Source: Alphaproteobacteria bacterium (GTDB lineage Bacteria; Pseudomonadota; Alphaproteobacteria; Rhizobiales; CAJQND01). Taken from it: 64,000 nucleotides of DNA. Below the pieces are notes generated by a model, which worked only from the letters and a program-made list of their open reading frames with translations, had not been told where the DNA came from and did not search any database. Position numbers and translations under genes: made by a program. The DNA lies in the NCBI GenBank assembly GCA_024227565.1, contig JAAEUE010000392.1, positions 1-64,000 of the forward strand. The letters run 5' to 3'. Shown in pieces: positions 18,376 to 27,981 of the stretch (the stretch's first letter is position 1; each line of letters begins with the position of its first letter).

Positions 18376-19792
18376 GCCATTGTGGACCATGGACGAAGTG
18401 GTTGCTGCGGCAGGCGGCACGCTTGAGGGTGGCCCCGGCAGTGCGCTGACCGGCGTCTCGATTGACAGCAGAAGCATCGAGCCTGGGGAAATCTACGTTG
18501 CCATCAAGGGCGATGTGCACGACGGCCACAAGTTTGCCGGCGCAGCCCTTGAAGCTGGGGCCGGCCTTGCGATTGTGTCCCGGCCAGATGAGAGCATGCG
18601 GGGTAAGGGGCCGTTGCTGGTGGTGGATGATGACCCGCTGGCAGCGATGGAACGCCTCGGCCGCGCCGCGCGCCAGCGTTCGGCCGCGCAGATTGCCGCC
18701 ATTACCGGCAGCGTGGGAAAGACGGGCAGCAAGGAAATGTTGCGCCACGCTTTGTCCAAGAGCGGCAGCGTGCACGCATCGGTGAAGTCCTTTAACAATC
18801 ATTGGGGCGTTCCTCTCACTCTGGCGCGCTTCCCGGAAGACGTTCAATTCGGCGTCTTCGAAGTGGGCATGAACCATCCTGGCGAGATCACGCCGCTGGT
18901 GGACATGATCCAGCCGCATGTGGCGGTGGTCACCACGGTGGCGCCGGTTCATCTCGGCCAGTTTTCTTCCGTTGAGGAGATCGCCGACGCCAAGGCGGAA
19001 ATTTTCTCAGGCGTCGTCTCAGGCGGAGCGGCCATCCTGAACAGGGACAACCCGCACTACGACCGCCTTTTGGCCGCAGCGAAGGCCGCTGGCATCAGCC
19101 GCATCATCGGGTGCGGCGAGCATGATGACGCTGAGGCCAAATTGCTCAGAGTGGTGCTTCATGGCAGTTGCTCATGTGTGCAAGCCGATATCCTGGGAGA
19201 GCAGCTGACCTATAAGCTTGGCGCACCTGGCCGGCATTTCGTTGAAAACTCTTTGGCGGTTCTGGCCGCGGCCAAGCTGTTGGGTGCCGATCTGGCGCTT
19301 GCCGCCTTGTCATTGGCCGAGACCCGTGCACCGGTGGGGCGCGGGGAGCGCTGCAAGCTTCATCTGCCGTCCGGCGGCACAGCCATTCTCATTGATGAGG
19401 CCTATAATGCGAACCCCGCTTCCATGCGCGCCGCGCTGGCGCTCCTGGCACAAACCAATCCTGGCGGCAAAGGCCGCCGGGTTGCCGTGTTGGGAGACAT
19501 GCTGGAGCTGGGCGAAAATTCTCCCGTCCTCCACGAAGAACTGCGCCGCCCGATAGACGAAGCGGGCGTCAATGCCGTATATGCCTGCGGACCCATGATG
19601 GCTCATTTGTGGGAGAGCCTGCCGGATGGACGCCGGGGGGCATATGCCGAGACGTCTGAAGGCTTGAACGACACCGTTCTCCAAGGTCTGCGCGCCGGTG
19701 ACGTCATCATGGTCAAGGGCTCTCTTGGGAGCAAAATGATACCCATCGTAGATGCGCTTAAGCGCCGATTCGCCGAACGTGAGGCAACCTGA
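18368..19792 (+). CDS. murF: UDP-MurNAc-tripeptide-D-Ala-D-Ala ligase MurF
   Basis: A 474-residue Mur ligase adding D-Ala-D-Ala. The ATG at 18368 inside the end of murE is chosen because the N-terminal domain (MDKPLWTMDEVVAAAGG) starts there; a more upstream start would read murE out of frame. P-loop ITGSVGKTGSK with K118, SFNNHWGVPLT, the EVGMNHPGEI motif and AYNANPASMRAAL in the C-terminal domain are all family landmarks. Confidence 0.95.
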   Translation: MDKPLWTMDEVVAAAGGTLEGGPGSALTGVSIDSRSIEPGEIYVAIKGDVHDGHKFAGAALEAGAGLAIVSRPDESMRGKGPLLVVDDDPLAAMERLGRAARQRSAAQIAAITGSVGKTGSKEMLRHALSKSGSVHASVKSFNNHWGVPLTLARFPEDVQFGVFEVGMNHPGEITPLVDMIQPHVAVVTTVAPVHLGQFSSVEEIADAKAEIFSGVVSGGAAILNRDNPHYDRLLAAAKAAGISRIIGCGEHDDAEAKLLRVVLHGSCSCVQADILGEQLTYKLGAPGRHFVENSLAVLAAAKLLGADLALAALSLAETRAPVGRGERCKLHLPSGGTAILIDEAYNANPASMRAALALLAQTNPGGKGRRVAVLGDMLELGENSPVLHEELRRPIDEAGVNAVYACGPMMAHLWESLPDGRRGAYAETSEGLNDTVLQGLRAGDVIMVKGSLGSKMIPIVDALKRRFAEREAT

Positions 19793-19817
19793 AGAGCCTG
19801 ACTGAACAGAGAAGATT

Positions 19818-20906
19818 ATGCTGCATTATTTGACCATCGACCTGGCCGGCCAAATTCCGGCGCTGAACGTTTTCCGCTACATCACCTTCCGCACGGGAGG
19901 GGCAACGATGACGGCGCTGTTCTTTGTGTTCCTCTTCGGCCCAACGTTGATTTCCGGCCTGCGCGTTCGCCAGGGCAAGGGACAACCGATCCGCGATGAC
20001 GGCCCAAGCCGCCATCTGATCGAAAAACAAGGCACGCCAACCATGGGCGGGCTGATGATATTGGCCGGCATTCTGTTTGCGGTTCTTTTGTGGGGCAATC
20101 TGACAAACCCCTATGTCTGGACGGTCTTGTTCGTTGTGGTGGGCTTTGGTCTCATTGGGCTCTACGACGACTATCTGAAGGTTTCCAAGGCCACCACACG
20201 GGGCTTCTCGGGCAAGTTCAAATTCGTTCTGGAATGCGCGATTGCCGGAGCGGCGTGCTATGTGATCATGAGCGCGGGCAAAGCGCCGCTCTCAACATCG
20301 CTCACATTCCCGTTCTTGAAAAACCTGGTGATCGACCTTGGGGTGTTCTTCATCCCGTTCGGCATTATCGTCATTGTGGGTTGCGGAAACTCCGTCAACC
20401 TGACCGACGGCCTTGATGGGCTTGCCATTGTGCCGGTGATGATCGCAGCGGCAAGCTTTGCGCTGATCGCCTATCTGGTGGGCCATAAGCTTTTCGCCGG
20501 CTATCTCCAGCTGCATTTCGTTCCCGGTGTGGGCGAGTTGGCGGTGCTGTGTGGCGCGGTCCTCGGCGCGGGCCTTGGGTTCCTGTGGTTCAACGCTCCG
20601 CCTGCGATGATCTTCATGGGCGACACCGGCTCATTGTCCTTGGGCGGTCTTCTGGGCGCGGTTGCCGTTGCTGCCAAACATGAGCTCGTTCTGGCCGTTG
20701 TCGGCGGCCTGTTCGTCTTGGAAACGGTCTCGGTCATTGTCCAGGTGGCATCGTTCAAACTGACCGGAAAGCGCGTCTTTGCGATGGCCCCTCTGCATCA
20801 CCATTTTGAGCAGAAGGGCTGGGCGGAACCAACCGTGGTGATCCGCTTTTGGATCATCGCTGTGGTGTTGGCGCTGGTTGGCCTGTCCACACTGAAGCTG
20901 AGGTAG
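19818..20906 (+). CDS. mraY: Phospho-N-acetylmuramoyl-pentapeptide transferase MraY
   Basis: A 362-residue polytopic membrane enzyme (about ten helices) making lipid I from UDP-MurNAc-pentapeptide and undecaprenyl phosphate. Catalytic aspartates D117-D118 in LYDDYLK and the Mg-binding NLTDGLDGLA motif (194-203), plus APLHHHFEQKGW near the end, are diagnostic. Located 25 bp after murF and 7 bp before murD. Confidence 0.96.
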   Translation: MLHYLTIDLAGQIPALNVFRYITFRTGGATMTALFFVFLFGPTLISGLRVRQGKGQPIRDDGPSRHLIEKQGTPTMGGLMILAGILFAVLLWGNLTNPYVWTVLFVVVGFGLIGLYDDYLKVSKATTRGFSGKFKFVLECAIAGAACYVIMSAGKAPLSTSLTFPFLKNLVIDLGVFFIPFGIIVIVGCGNSVNLTDGLDGLAIVPVMIAAASFALIAYLVGHKLFAGYLQLHFVPGVGELAVLCGAVLGAGLGFLWFNAPPAMIFMGDTGSLSLGGLLGAVAVAAKHELVLAVVGGLFVLETVSVIVQVASFKLTGKRVFAMAPLHHHFEQKGWAEPTVVIRFWIIAVVLALVGLSTLKLR

Positions 20907-20913
20907 GCCCCCG

Positions 20914-22317
20914 TTGATTCCAGCCGTCACATATAAGGACAAGACTGTTGCGGTCTTCGGGTTAGGAGCATCGGGTCTTGCGTCTGTGGCCTCTCTGCTT
21001 GCAGGCGGAGCAACTGTGCGGGCATGGGACGATGCCGAAGCAACACGCGAAAAGGCAGACAGTGCCGGGGTTCCGTTGACGGATCTGCGTAACGCTGACT
21101 GGACACAATTTGCCGCGCTTGTTCTGGCCCCAGGTGTGCCACTCACGCACCCCGAACCCCATTGGACGGTGAAGCAGGCCAAAGCTGCCCAAGTTCCGGT
21201 GATCGGCGACACGGAGGTGTTCGTCCAAAGCTTAATGCAGGCCTCCGGGGCATCTCATCTTGTTGCGATCACCGGCACCAACGGCAAGTCGACAACCACG
21301 GCTTTGATTGGCCACATCCTGAAATCGGCCGGGCGTGACACGGAGGTGGGCGGAAACATCGGCACTGCCGTTTTGCAGTTGGGCGAGCCCGGGGCAGGGC
21401 GGCATTATGTGGTGGAGTTTTCCTCCTACCAGATTGACCTGACCCCGTCGCTCAAACCCGATACCGCCATCTTGCTCAACCTGACCCCTGATCATCTTGA
21501 CCGTCATGGCGACATGGCAGGGTATGCAGCCGTGAAGGCCAAAATTTTCGCCCGCCAGGATGAGGCCGATCTGGCCGTGATTGGCGTTGACGATGAATAT
21601 TGCGCCGAGATCGCGGCCCAAATCACGCGCCCTGCGGTGCAACACATCTCGGTGGAGCGCGAAGTTTCTGACGGCGCCTATGTATCAGGCAGCGTGCTGC
21701 ATGAGGTGGCGCAAGGCGCCGATGTTGCAAATTGCTCTTTGGCCGGCATTGATGGCCTGCGCGGACGGCACAATTGGCAGAATGCCGCGGCCGCCTGGGC
21801 TGCCTGCCGCAAGGCTGGGCTCAGCGAACAGGAGATCGCGGCGGGATTTGCCAGTTTCCCGGGCCTTGTCCACCGCATGGAGCAGGTCGCCCGGTGCGGC
21901 GACATCCTGTTCATCAACGATTCCAAAGCCACCAACGCCGATGCGGCAGCCCGCGCGCTGGACAGCTTTGATAACATCTACTGGATCGCCGGCGGCCTGG
22001 CCAAGACGGGCGGCATCGAGGAACTCAAGCCCTTCTTTCCCCGCATCCGGCGTGCCTATTTGATCGGTGCGGCGGCAGTTGATTTTGCGCAAACCTTGAG
22101 CGGTCAGGCCGATACGCAGCAATGCGGAACCCTGGACGTGGCAGTTGCGAAAGCTTTTGATGACGCGCGCCGTGATGGCGGCCCGGCAGTAGTGTTGTTT
22201 TCCCCGGCCTGCGCTTCGTTCGATCAATACCGGAATTTCGAAATCAGAGGCGATGCGTTCCGCGCAGCTGTTGCAGCGCTGGACGGCGTTTCCATGAGCT
22301 CCCAGGAGGCCGCATAA
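20914..22317 (+). CDS. murD: UDP-MurNAc-L-Ala:D-Glu ligase MurD
   Basis: A 467-residue Mur ligase adding D-glutamate. The start is a TTG at 20914: the protein then begins MIPAVTYKDKTVAVFGLGASG, matching the usual rhizobial N-terminus, and no ATG or GTG lies nearby in frame. P-loop ITGTNGKST with K125, the DHLDRHG motif and NDSKATNADAAARAL are present. The stop codon overlaps the ftsW start by one base (TAATG). Confidence 0.95.
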   Translation: MIPAVTYKDKTVAVFGLGASGLASVASLLAGGATVRAWDDAEATREKADSAGVPLTDLRNADWTQFAALVLAPGVPLTHPEPHWTVKQAKAAQVPVIGDTEVFVQSLMQASGASHLVAITGTNGKSTTTALIGHILKSAGRDTEVGGNIGTAVLQLGEPGAGRHYVVEFSSYQIDLTPSLKPDTAILLNLTPDHLDRHGDMAGYAAVKAKIFARQDEADLAVIGVDDEYCAEIAAQITRPAVQHISVEREVSDGAYVSGSVLHEVAQGADVANCSLAGIDGLRGRHNWQNAAAAWAACRKAGLSEQEIAAGFASFPGLVHRMEQVARCGDILFINDSKATNADAAARALDSFDNIYWIAGGLAKTGGIEELKPFFPRIRRAYLIGAAAVDFAQTLSGQADTQQCGTLDVAVAKAFDDARRDGGPAVVLFSPACASFDQYRNFEIRGDAFRAAVAALDGVSMSSQEAA

Positions 22318-23483
22318 TGTTCATTCGGCGCACAGACCGAGGCCTTTTGGCAAACTGGTGGTTCACGGTAGACCGACCGTTCCTGGCGGTCTTCTTGCTG
22401 CTCATGGCCATTGGTCTTCTCATCAACATGGCCTCCAGCCCGGCTGTCGCAGCGCGGATCGACCTGGCGCCGTTTCATTTTGTCAAACGGCAGATCATCT
22501 TTCTCGTGCCGGCGATTGCGGTGTTGCTGGCCACATCATTTCTCTCCGTCCAAGCGGCCAAGCGCGTGTGTGTTGCCGCCCTCGCCGTGAGTGTTGCATT
22601 GGTTGTGTTGACCTTGCAGATCGGTGCAGAAGTCAAAGGGGCAACCAGGTGGTTGAACGTGGGAAGCTTTGCAGTCCAGCCCTCAGAGCTCCTGAAACCA
22701 GCCTTTATCGTGGTGTGCGCCTTTTTCTTTGCAGAAAAGATCCTGAAACCGGATATGCCAGGAAACATCATCTCTGCTGTTCTTCTAGCTGGTTGTGCGT
22801 CACTTCTCGTGTTGCAACCCGATTATGGCCAGACCATCCTCTTGTGCGCTGTATGGGTTATGATGCTGTTTGTAACCGGGGTTTCCTGGATCTGGATCAT
22901 GGGCCTGATTGGGCTGGGAATTGGCGGTTTGGTGATGGCCTATTTGACCGCACCACATGTGGCCTCGCGCATTGACCGCTATCTTCACCCTGAGGCCGGC
23001 GACACCTATCAGGTGGATATGGCAAAAGATGCATTCGAACGGGGCGGCATGACTGGCACAGGCCCCGGCGGAGGCAACGTGAAACAGATTATTCCCGACG
23101 CGCATTCAGACTTCACCTTTGCAGTTGCCGGCGAGGAGTTTGGCGCACTGGCGTGCATTCTGCTGCTGGCGATCTTCTGCTATGTGGTGGTGCGCGGCTT
23201 GAACAAGGCCATGAACGAAGACGACCCCTTCCGCCGTCTCGCCGTAACCGGTCTGATTTCGCTGTTCGGCCTCCAGGCGGTCATCAACATGGGTGTGAAT
23301 GTCGCTTTGCTTCCTGCCAAGGGCATGACCTTGCCGTTCATTTCCTACGGAGGTTCGTCCTTGCTTTCCATGGCGTTCGCCATGGGGCTGGTCTTGTCGC
23401 TCACCCGGCGGCGAGCGGCGGGCAAGGTGCTCGACGATTTGCCGGCAAGCTCAATCGCACATCCCCAGCTCGTGAGGAGCTGA
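22317..23483 (+). CDS. ftsW: SEDS peptidoglycan polymerase FtsW
   Basis: A 388-residue SEDS-family membrane glycosyltransferase (about ten helices) that polymerises lipid II at the septum together with FtsI. Landmarks: ATRWLNVGSFAVQPSELLKPAF, LVLQPDYGQTILL, the extracellular loop with GTGPGGGNVKQIIPDAHSDFT split around the catalytic region, and FISYGGSSLLS near the C terminus. Starts on the last base of the murD stop codon; murG follows after 4 bp. Confidence 0.95.
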   Translation: MFIRRTDRGLLANWWFTVDRPFLAVFLLLMAIGLLINMASSPAVAARIDLAPFHFVKRQIIFLVPAIAVLLATSFLSVQAAKRVCVAALAVSVALVVLTLQIGAEVKGATRWLNVGSFAVQPSELLKPAFIVVCAFFFAEKILKPDMPGNIISAVLLAGCASLLVLQPDYGQTILLCAVWVMMLFVTGVSWIWIMGLIGLGIGGLVMAYLTAPHVASRIDRYLHPEAGDTYQVDMAKDAFERGGMTGTGPGGGNVKQIIPDAHSDFTFAVAGEEFGALACILLLAIFCYVVVRGLNKAMNEDDPFRRLAVTGLISLFGLQAVINMGVNVALLPAKGMTLPFISYGGSSLLSMAFAMGLVLSLTRRRAAGKVLDDLPASSIAHPQLVRS

Positions 23484-23487
23484 CCTG

Positions 23488-24660
23488 ATGTCGTATGGTT
23501 TCGACAGCGGTGTGAAAGGTCTGATCATCCTCTCAGCAGGGGGAACCGGCGGGCATTTGTTTCCCGCCCAGGCCCTGGCTGAGGAATTGGTTCGGCGCGG
23601 CTACGTGATCCATCTGTTGACCGATGAACGTGTGGAGGACCACGGCAACCGCTTTCCGGCTGAACAGGTGCACATCGTTCATTCGGCAACCCTCACGCCG
23701 CGCAAGTTTTTGAAGCTGCCCGGCCAGGTGTTTCGCCTGCTTTCGGGGGTGCGCGAAGCCCGCTCCATTATGGGGCACCTGCACCCGTTGGCGGTTGTTG
23801 GCTTTGGCGGGTATCCATCATTCCCGCCATTGCTTGCTGCCATGTCCAGACGGATCGACACCTTTATTCACGAGCAAAACGCCGTGATCGGTCGTGCCAA
23901 CAAGGTTCTGGCCCATGGCGTGACGTCGATCGCCTCGTCGTTCCCGAAGATCGCAGGCTTGCCCCCGCGCGCGGAAGGCAAAGTCGTGTTTGTGGGCAAC
24001 CCGGTGAGGGACGCCGTCTTGTCGGCATCGTTCATGACCTACACCGCGCCGGGAGCTAACCAGCCATTTCGCCTCCTGGTATTCGGCGGCAGCCAGGGCG
24101 CACGGGTATTTTCCGAGATCGTTCCAGCTGCCCTTAAGGCGCTGCCTCAATCCGTGCGCAAACTGCTCTCTGTTACCCAGCAGGTGCGCCCCGAAGACAT
24201 GGACGAAGTGCAGGAAGCTTACCGGCGCAGTGGAATAGATGTGGAGTTGGCCCCGTTCTTTTACGATATGCCTGAGCGTGTTTCACGCGCCCATCTGATC
24301 ATCGGCAGGTCCGGTGCATCCACCATCGCCGAACTTGCGGTCATTGGCCGGCCGGCAATCCTCGTGCCGCTGCCCCATTCTTTGGACAACGATCAGCTGT
24401 TGAATGCCCGTGCGTTCACCACCGCAGGCGGCGGATGGCTTCTGGAACAATCAGAGTTTACGCCCGAGAGGCTGTCTTCGCTGGTGACAAAGCTGCGCTA
24501 TTCAGAGCGCGAGCTTCAGATGGCGGCCGAAAGCGCAAAACAATTTGGCCGGCCCGATGCTGCCAGCCGTCTTGCAGATCTTGTGGAAGAGATCGCGATT
24601 GACAGAATTTACGGTAGCGATGAAGACGCCGAGCCGGCCAATGAAGAATACGAACACTGA
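23488..24660 (+). CDS. murG: Lipid II synthase MurG (UDP-GlcNAc transferase)
   Basis: A 390-residue GT-B glycosyltransferase that adds GlcNAc to lipid I at the inner face of the membrane. N-terminal glycine loop SAGGTGGHLFPAQALAEEL (16-34), second loop FGGSQGARVFSE and the UDP-GlcNAc site IGRSGASTIAELAVIGRPAILVPLP are typical. The C-terminus carries an acidic tail of about 20 residues. Confidence 0.95.
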   Translation: MSYGFDSGVKGLIILSAGGTGGHLFPAQALAEELVRRGYVIHLLTDERVEDHGNRFPAEQVHIVHSATLTPRKFLKLPGQVFRLLSGVREARSIMGHLHPLAVVGFGGYPSFPPLLAAMSRRIDTFIHEQNAVIGRANKVLAHGVTSIASSFPKIAGLPPRAEGKVVFVGNPVRDAVLSASFMTYTAPGANQPFRLLVFGGSQGARVFSEIVPAALKALPQSVRKLLSVTQQVRPEDMDEVQEAYRRSGIDVELAPFFYDMPERVSRAHLIIGRSGASTIAELAVIGRPAILVPLPHSLDNDQLLNARAFTTAGGGWLLEQSEFTPERLSSLVTKLRYSERELQMAAESAKQFGRPDAASRLADLVEEIAIDRIYGSDEDAEPANEEYEH

Positions 24661-24680
24661 GCTGCAGGAGAAACTTGGCA

Positions 24681-26102
24681 ATGGCACATGCAAAGTTCGG
24701 AAAAGACATCGGCTCGATCCATTTCGTAGGGATCGGTGGTATCGGCATGAGCGGTATTGCCGAGGTCATGAAGACTTTGGAATATACCGTTCAAGGCTCT
24801 GACATCAACGACAGCGCGAATGTCCAGCGCCTGCGCGCGATGGGGATCGACGTTGCAATCGGCCACCATCCGGAGAACCTGGGCGATGCGAAGGTTGTGG
24901 TCATATCCAGCGCGGTAAAGGACGACAACCCAGAGGTGCTTGAAGCGCGTGCCCGGTTTCTGCCCGTTGTGCGCCGGGCCGAGATGCTGGCCGAGCTTAT
25001 GCGCTTCAAATCAACGGTCGCGGTGGGTGGCACACACGGCAAGACCACCACAACGTCCATGGTGGCGGCCCTGCTCGACGGTGGCGGCTTTGACCCGACG
25101 GTGATCAATGGTGGCATCATCAACGCCTACGGCACCAATGCGCGGCTGGGCTTGGGCGAATGGATGGTGGTGGAATCGGACGAATCCGATGGCACCTTCG
25201 TCAAACTGCCCGCAGATGTGGTGATCGTCACCAACATCGACCCTGAACACTTGGACCATTACGGCGATTTCGATTCCCTCCGCGCTGCGTTCTATTCGTT
25301 CGTGGAGAATGTGCCGTTTTACGGCTTTGCGGTGATGTGCATTGACCATCCCGAAGTGCAGGCCTTGATCGGCCGCATCACCGACCGCCGCATCATCACC
25401 TATGGGCGAAATCCACAGGCTCAAGTGAGGATCGTCGATCTGTCCTATGATCAGAGTGACACCCATTTTGCGGTGGAGATCACCAACCGCTCCTCAAACG
25501 AACTCCACAAGATCGATCGCTTGCATTTGCCCATGCCCGGCGAACACAACGTTCTTAATGCTGCAGCCGCAATCGCGGTGGCAAACCGTTTGGGCGTCAC
25601 GGATGATGATATCCGCAATTCCCTGAACGCGTTCTCCGGCGTGAAGCGGCGCTTCTCCAAAACCGGCGTGTGGAACGATGTGCCGATATTCGATGACTAT
25701 GGCCACCACCCGGTTGAAATCTCCGCAGTGCTGCGGGCCGCCCGTGCCGTGACGGAAAGCCGGGTCATCGCGGTGATGCAGCCACACCGCTATACCCGAT
25801 TGCACGACCTGTTCGACGATTTCTGCGCGTGTTTCAACGATGCGGACACCGTCATCATTGCGCCAGTTTACACAGCTGGTGAAGATCCCATCGAAGGAGC
25901 AACTCACACAGGATTGGTGGAAGGCCTCGTTGCGCGCGGCCACCGCGACGCCCGCGCGCTGAGAGATCCAGAAGAGCTTCCCGGCCTGATCGCATCGATG
26001 GCAAATCCGGGAGACGTGGTGATCTGCCTGGGCGCCGGATCCATCACCCATTGGGCCAATGCACTTCCCGACCAACTGGCTGCACTCAGCGAGGCCGGCT
26101 AA
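24681..26102 (+). CDS. murC: UDP-N-acetylmuramate:L-alanine ligase MurC
   Basis: A 473-residue Mur ligase adding the first stem residue. The ATG at 24681 is preferred to a TTG at 24675 because GCAGGAGAAAC gives a ribosome-binding site at the right distance. It has the Rossmann start HFVGIGGIGMSGIAEVM, P-loop GGTHGKTTT with K121, ESDESDGTF and the HHPVEI motif of the C-terminal domain. Confidence 0.95.
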   Translation: MAHAKFGKDIGSIHFVGIGGIGMSGIAEVMKTLEYTVQGSDINDSANVQRLRAMGIDVAIGHHPENLGDAKVVVISSAVKDDNPEVLEARARFLPVVRRAEMLAELMRFKSTVAVGGTHGKTTTTSMVAALLDGGGFDPTVINGGIINAYGTNARLGLGEWMVVESDESDGTFVKLPADVVIVTNIDPEHLDHYGDFDSLRAAFYSFVENVPFYGFAVMCIDHPEVQALIGRITDRRIITYGRNPQAQVRIVDLSYDQSDTHFAVEITNRSSNELHKIDRLHLPMPGEHNVLNAAAAIAVANRLGVTDDDIRNSLNAFSGVKRRFSKTGVWNDVPIFDDYGHHPVEISAVLRAARAVTESRVIAVMQPHRYTRLHDLFDDFCACFNDADTVIIAPVYTAGEDPIEGATHTGLVEGLVARGHRDARALRDPEELPGLIASMANPGDVVICLGAGSITHWANALPDQLAALSEAG

Positions 26103-26105
26103 ATC

Positions 26106-27023
26106 ATGAGCAACGCCTTGTTTGAAAGCTTGCCGCCTGTCAGAGGGCGTTTAAGAGCCAATGTGGAAATGGCCACGCTGACCTGGTTTAAAGTGGGCGG
26201 ACCTGCGGATGCTGTGTTTTCACCGGCTGACGAGGATGATCTGGCCGATTTCCTGGCCGCTCTTCCCGCTGAGGTTCCGGTCTATCCTGTGGGCATCGGC
26301 TCCAACCTTCTGGTGCGTGACGGCGGCATTGCAGGTGTGGTGATCCGGCTCGGCCGTGAGTTCGGTTGGGTCAACATTGAAGATGATTTCAAGATCCAAG
26401 CCGGAGCCGCCGCTCCGGATGTGCGCGTTGCTGGTGCCGCACTCGAGGCTGGTATTGGAGGGTTAACCTTTCTGAGAGGTATACCCGGCACCATCGGTGG
26501 TGCTCTGAGGATGAACGGTGGCGCCTACGGCCAAGAGACGAAGGATGTGCTTATTCAGGCACATGCTGTGGACCGCGACGGCAATCGCCACGTTTTGAGT
26601 GTGGAAGAAATGAACTACAGCTACAGACATTGTGGCGCCCCGGAAAATTTGATTTTCACATCGGCCCTTCTGCAAGGCGAAAAGGGCGATGCTGCAGAAA
26701 TCTCTGCCGCGATGGACGCGATCACGGAAGCCCGCGAGGGCAGTCAGCCGATCAAGAGCCGCACCGGTGGTTCCACGTTCAAGAATCCGGCCGGTCACAA
26801 GGCCTGGCAGCTGATTGACCAGGCCGGCATGCGCGGCTTCCAGGTTGGCGCGGCGCATGTTTCAGAGAAACACTGCAATTTTTTGATCAATGAGGGCGGT
26901 GCGACGGCGGCCCAAATTGAAGAGCTGGGGGACACGGTACGCACCCGCGTCAAGGAAACGTCCGGCGTTGAGCTTGATTGGGAAATCAAGCGCATCGGCC
27001 GTTTCGAGACCGGGCAATCCTGA
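26106..27023 (+). CDS. murB: UDP-N-acetylenolpyruvoylglucosamine reductase MurB (type I)
   Basis: A 305-residue flavoenzyme reducing UDP-GlcNAc-enolpyruvate to UDP-MurNAc with NADPH. FAD-binding GIGSNLLVRDGGI, the GIPGTIGGALRMNGGAYG loop, and GGSTFKNP with the proton-donor Ser223 are present. Start 3 bp after murC, ddl start 10 bp after its stop. Confidence 0.95.
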   Translation: MSNALFESLPPVRGRLRANVEMATLTWFKVGGPADAVFSPADEDDLADFLAALPAEVPVYPVGIGSNLLVRDGGIAGVVIRLGREFGWVNIEDDFKIQAGAAAPDVRVAGAALEAGIGGLTFLRGIPGTIGGALRMNGGAYGQETKDVLIQAHAVDRDGNRHVLSVEEMNYSYRHCGAPENLIFTSALLQGEKGDAAEISAAMDAITEAREGSQPIKSRTGGSTFKNPAGHKAWQLIDQAGMRGFQVGAAHVSEKHCNFLINEGGATAAQIEELGDTVRTRVKETSGVELDWEIKRIGRFETGQS

Positions 27024-27033
27024 GGCCAAGCCA

Positions 27034-27981
27034 ATGCAACCCAATGAGCTGGACAAAGAGAACACGAAGGTCGACGTGCTGTACGGCGGCTGGTCAACCG
27101 AACGCGAGGTCAGCTTGGCAACCGGCCAGGCGTGCGCGCAGGCTCTTGCGCGCGCTGGGTTCAAGATGGTGGATCTGGTGGACGTCACCCCAGACATCGG
27201 CAAGGTGCTCGAAGACCGCAAACCGCAAATCGCCTTCAACGCCCTGCACGGAAAGTGGGGCGAGGACGGTCATATGCAGGCCATCCTGGAAATGCTCCGG
27301 ATCCCCTACACCCATTCCGGCGTTCTTGCCTCGTCGCTGGCCATGCACAAGCAAAAGGCCAAGATCATCTTTCGCGACGCCCGGATCCCGACTGCCGAGA
27401 GCAAGCTGGTGTCCATCGAGAGGTTGATGGATTCTGATCCAATGCCCATGCCATACGTGGTCAAGCCGGTTGCAGAAGGCTCCAGTGTTGGGGTGCACAT
27501 TGTAGAGTCTGAAGCCTCGTCTCCCGTCTCGGTCTCCCTCTCTGGCCTTGGTGAGTATGGTCAAGAGCTGATGGTTGAGCGTTTCGTGCCCGGCCGGGAG
27601 CTGACGTGCGCTGTTGTGGGCGATGTGGCGCTCGGGGTGTTGGATATCGTTTCGACCGGCGACTTCTACAACTATCAGTCCAAGTATGCCGAAGGCGGCT
27701 CGGAACATATTCTGCCGGCCGACATTCCCAACGAGGTTTACCGCAAGATCCAGCAATACGCTCTGGCCGCCCATATGGCCCTTGGCTGCAAAGGCGTCAG
27801 CCGATCAGATTTTCGCTATGACGACAATCCAGGCGCAGAAGGCGAGGTTGTGATCTTGGAGGTCAACACCCAGCCCGGCATGACCGGAACGTCGCTGGTT
27901 CCCGAAATCGCCCAGCATGCCGGGCATTCGTTTGAAGAGTTGGTGGAGTGGATGGTGAAGGACGCATCATGCGACCGGTAG
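27034..27981 (+). CDS. ddl: D-alanine:D-alanine ligase
   Basis: A 315-residue ATP-grasp ligase forming the D-Ala-D-Ala that MurF uses. The ATG at 27034 lies just after the murB stop; a longer frame to 26890 would overlap murB and was rejected. Landmarks are LYGGWSTEREVSL (N-terminal substrate loop), HGKWGEDG, VVKPVAEGSSVGV (ATP-grasp), and EVNTQPGMTGTSLVPE with the Mg ligands. Overlaps ftsQ by 13 bp. Confidence 0.94.
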   Translation: MQPNELDKENTKVDVLYGGWSTEREVSLATGQACAQALARAGFKMVDLVDVTPDIGKVLEDRKPQIAFNALHGKWGEDGHMQAILEMLRIPYTHSGVLASSLAMHKQKAKIIFRDARIPTAESKLVSIERLMDSDPMPMPYVVKPVAEGSSVGVHIVESEASSPVSVSLSGLGEYGQELMVERFVPGRELTCAVVGDVALGVLDIVSTGDFYNYQSKYAEGGSEHILPADIPNEVYRKIQQYALAAHMALGCKGVSRSDFRYDDNPGAEGEVVILEVNTQPGMTGTSLVPEIAQHAGHSFEELVEWMVKDASCDR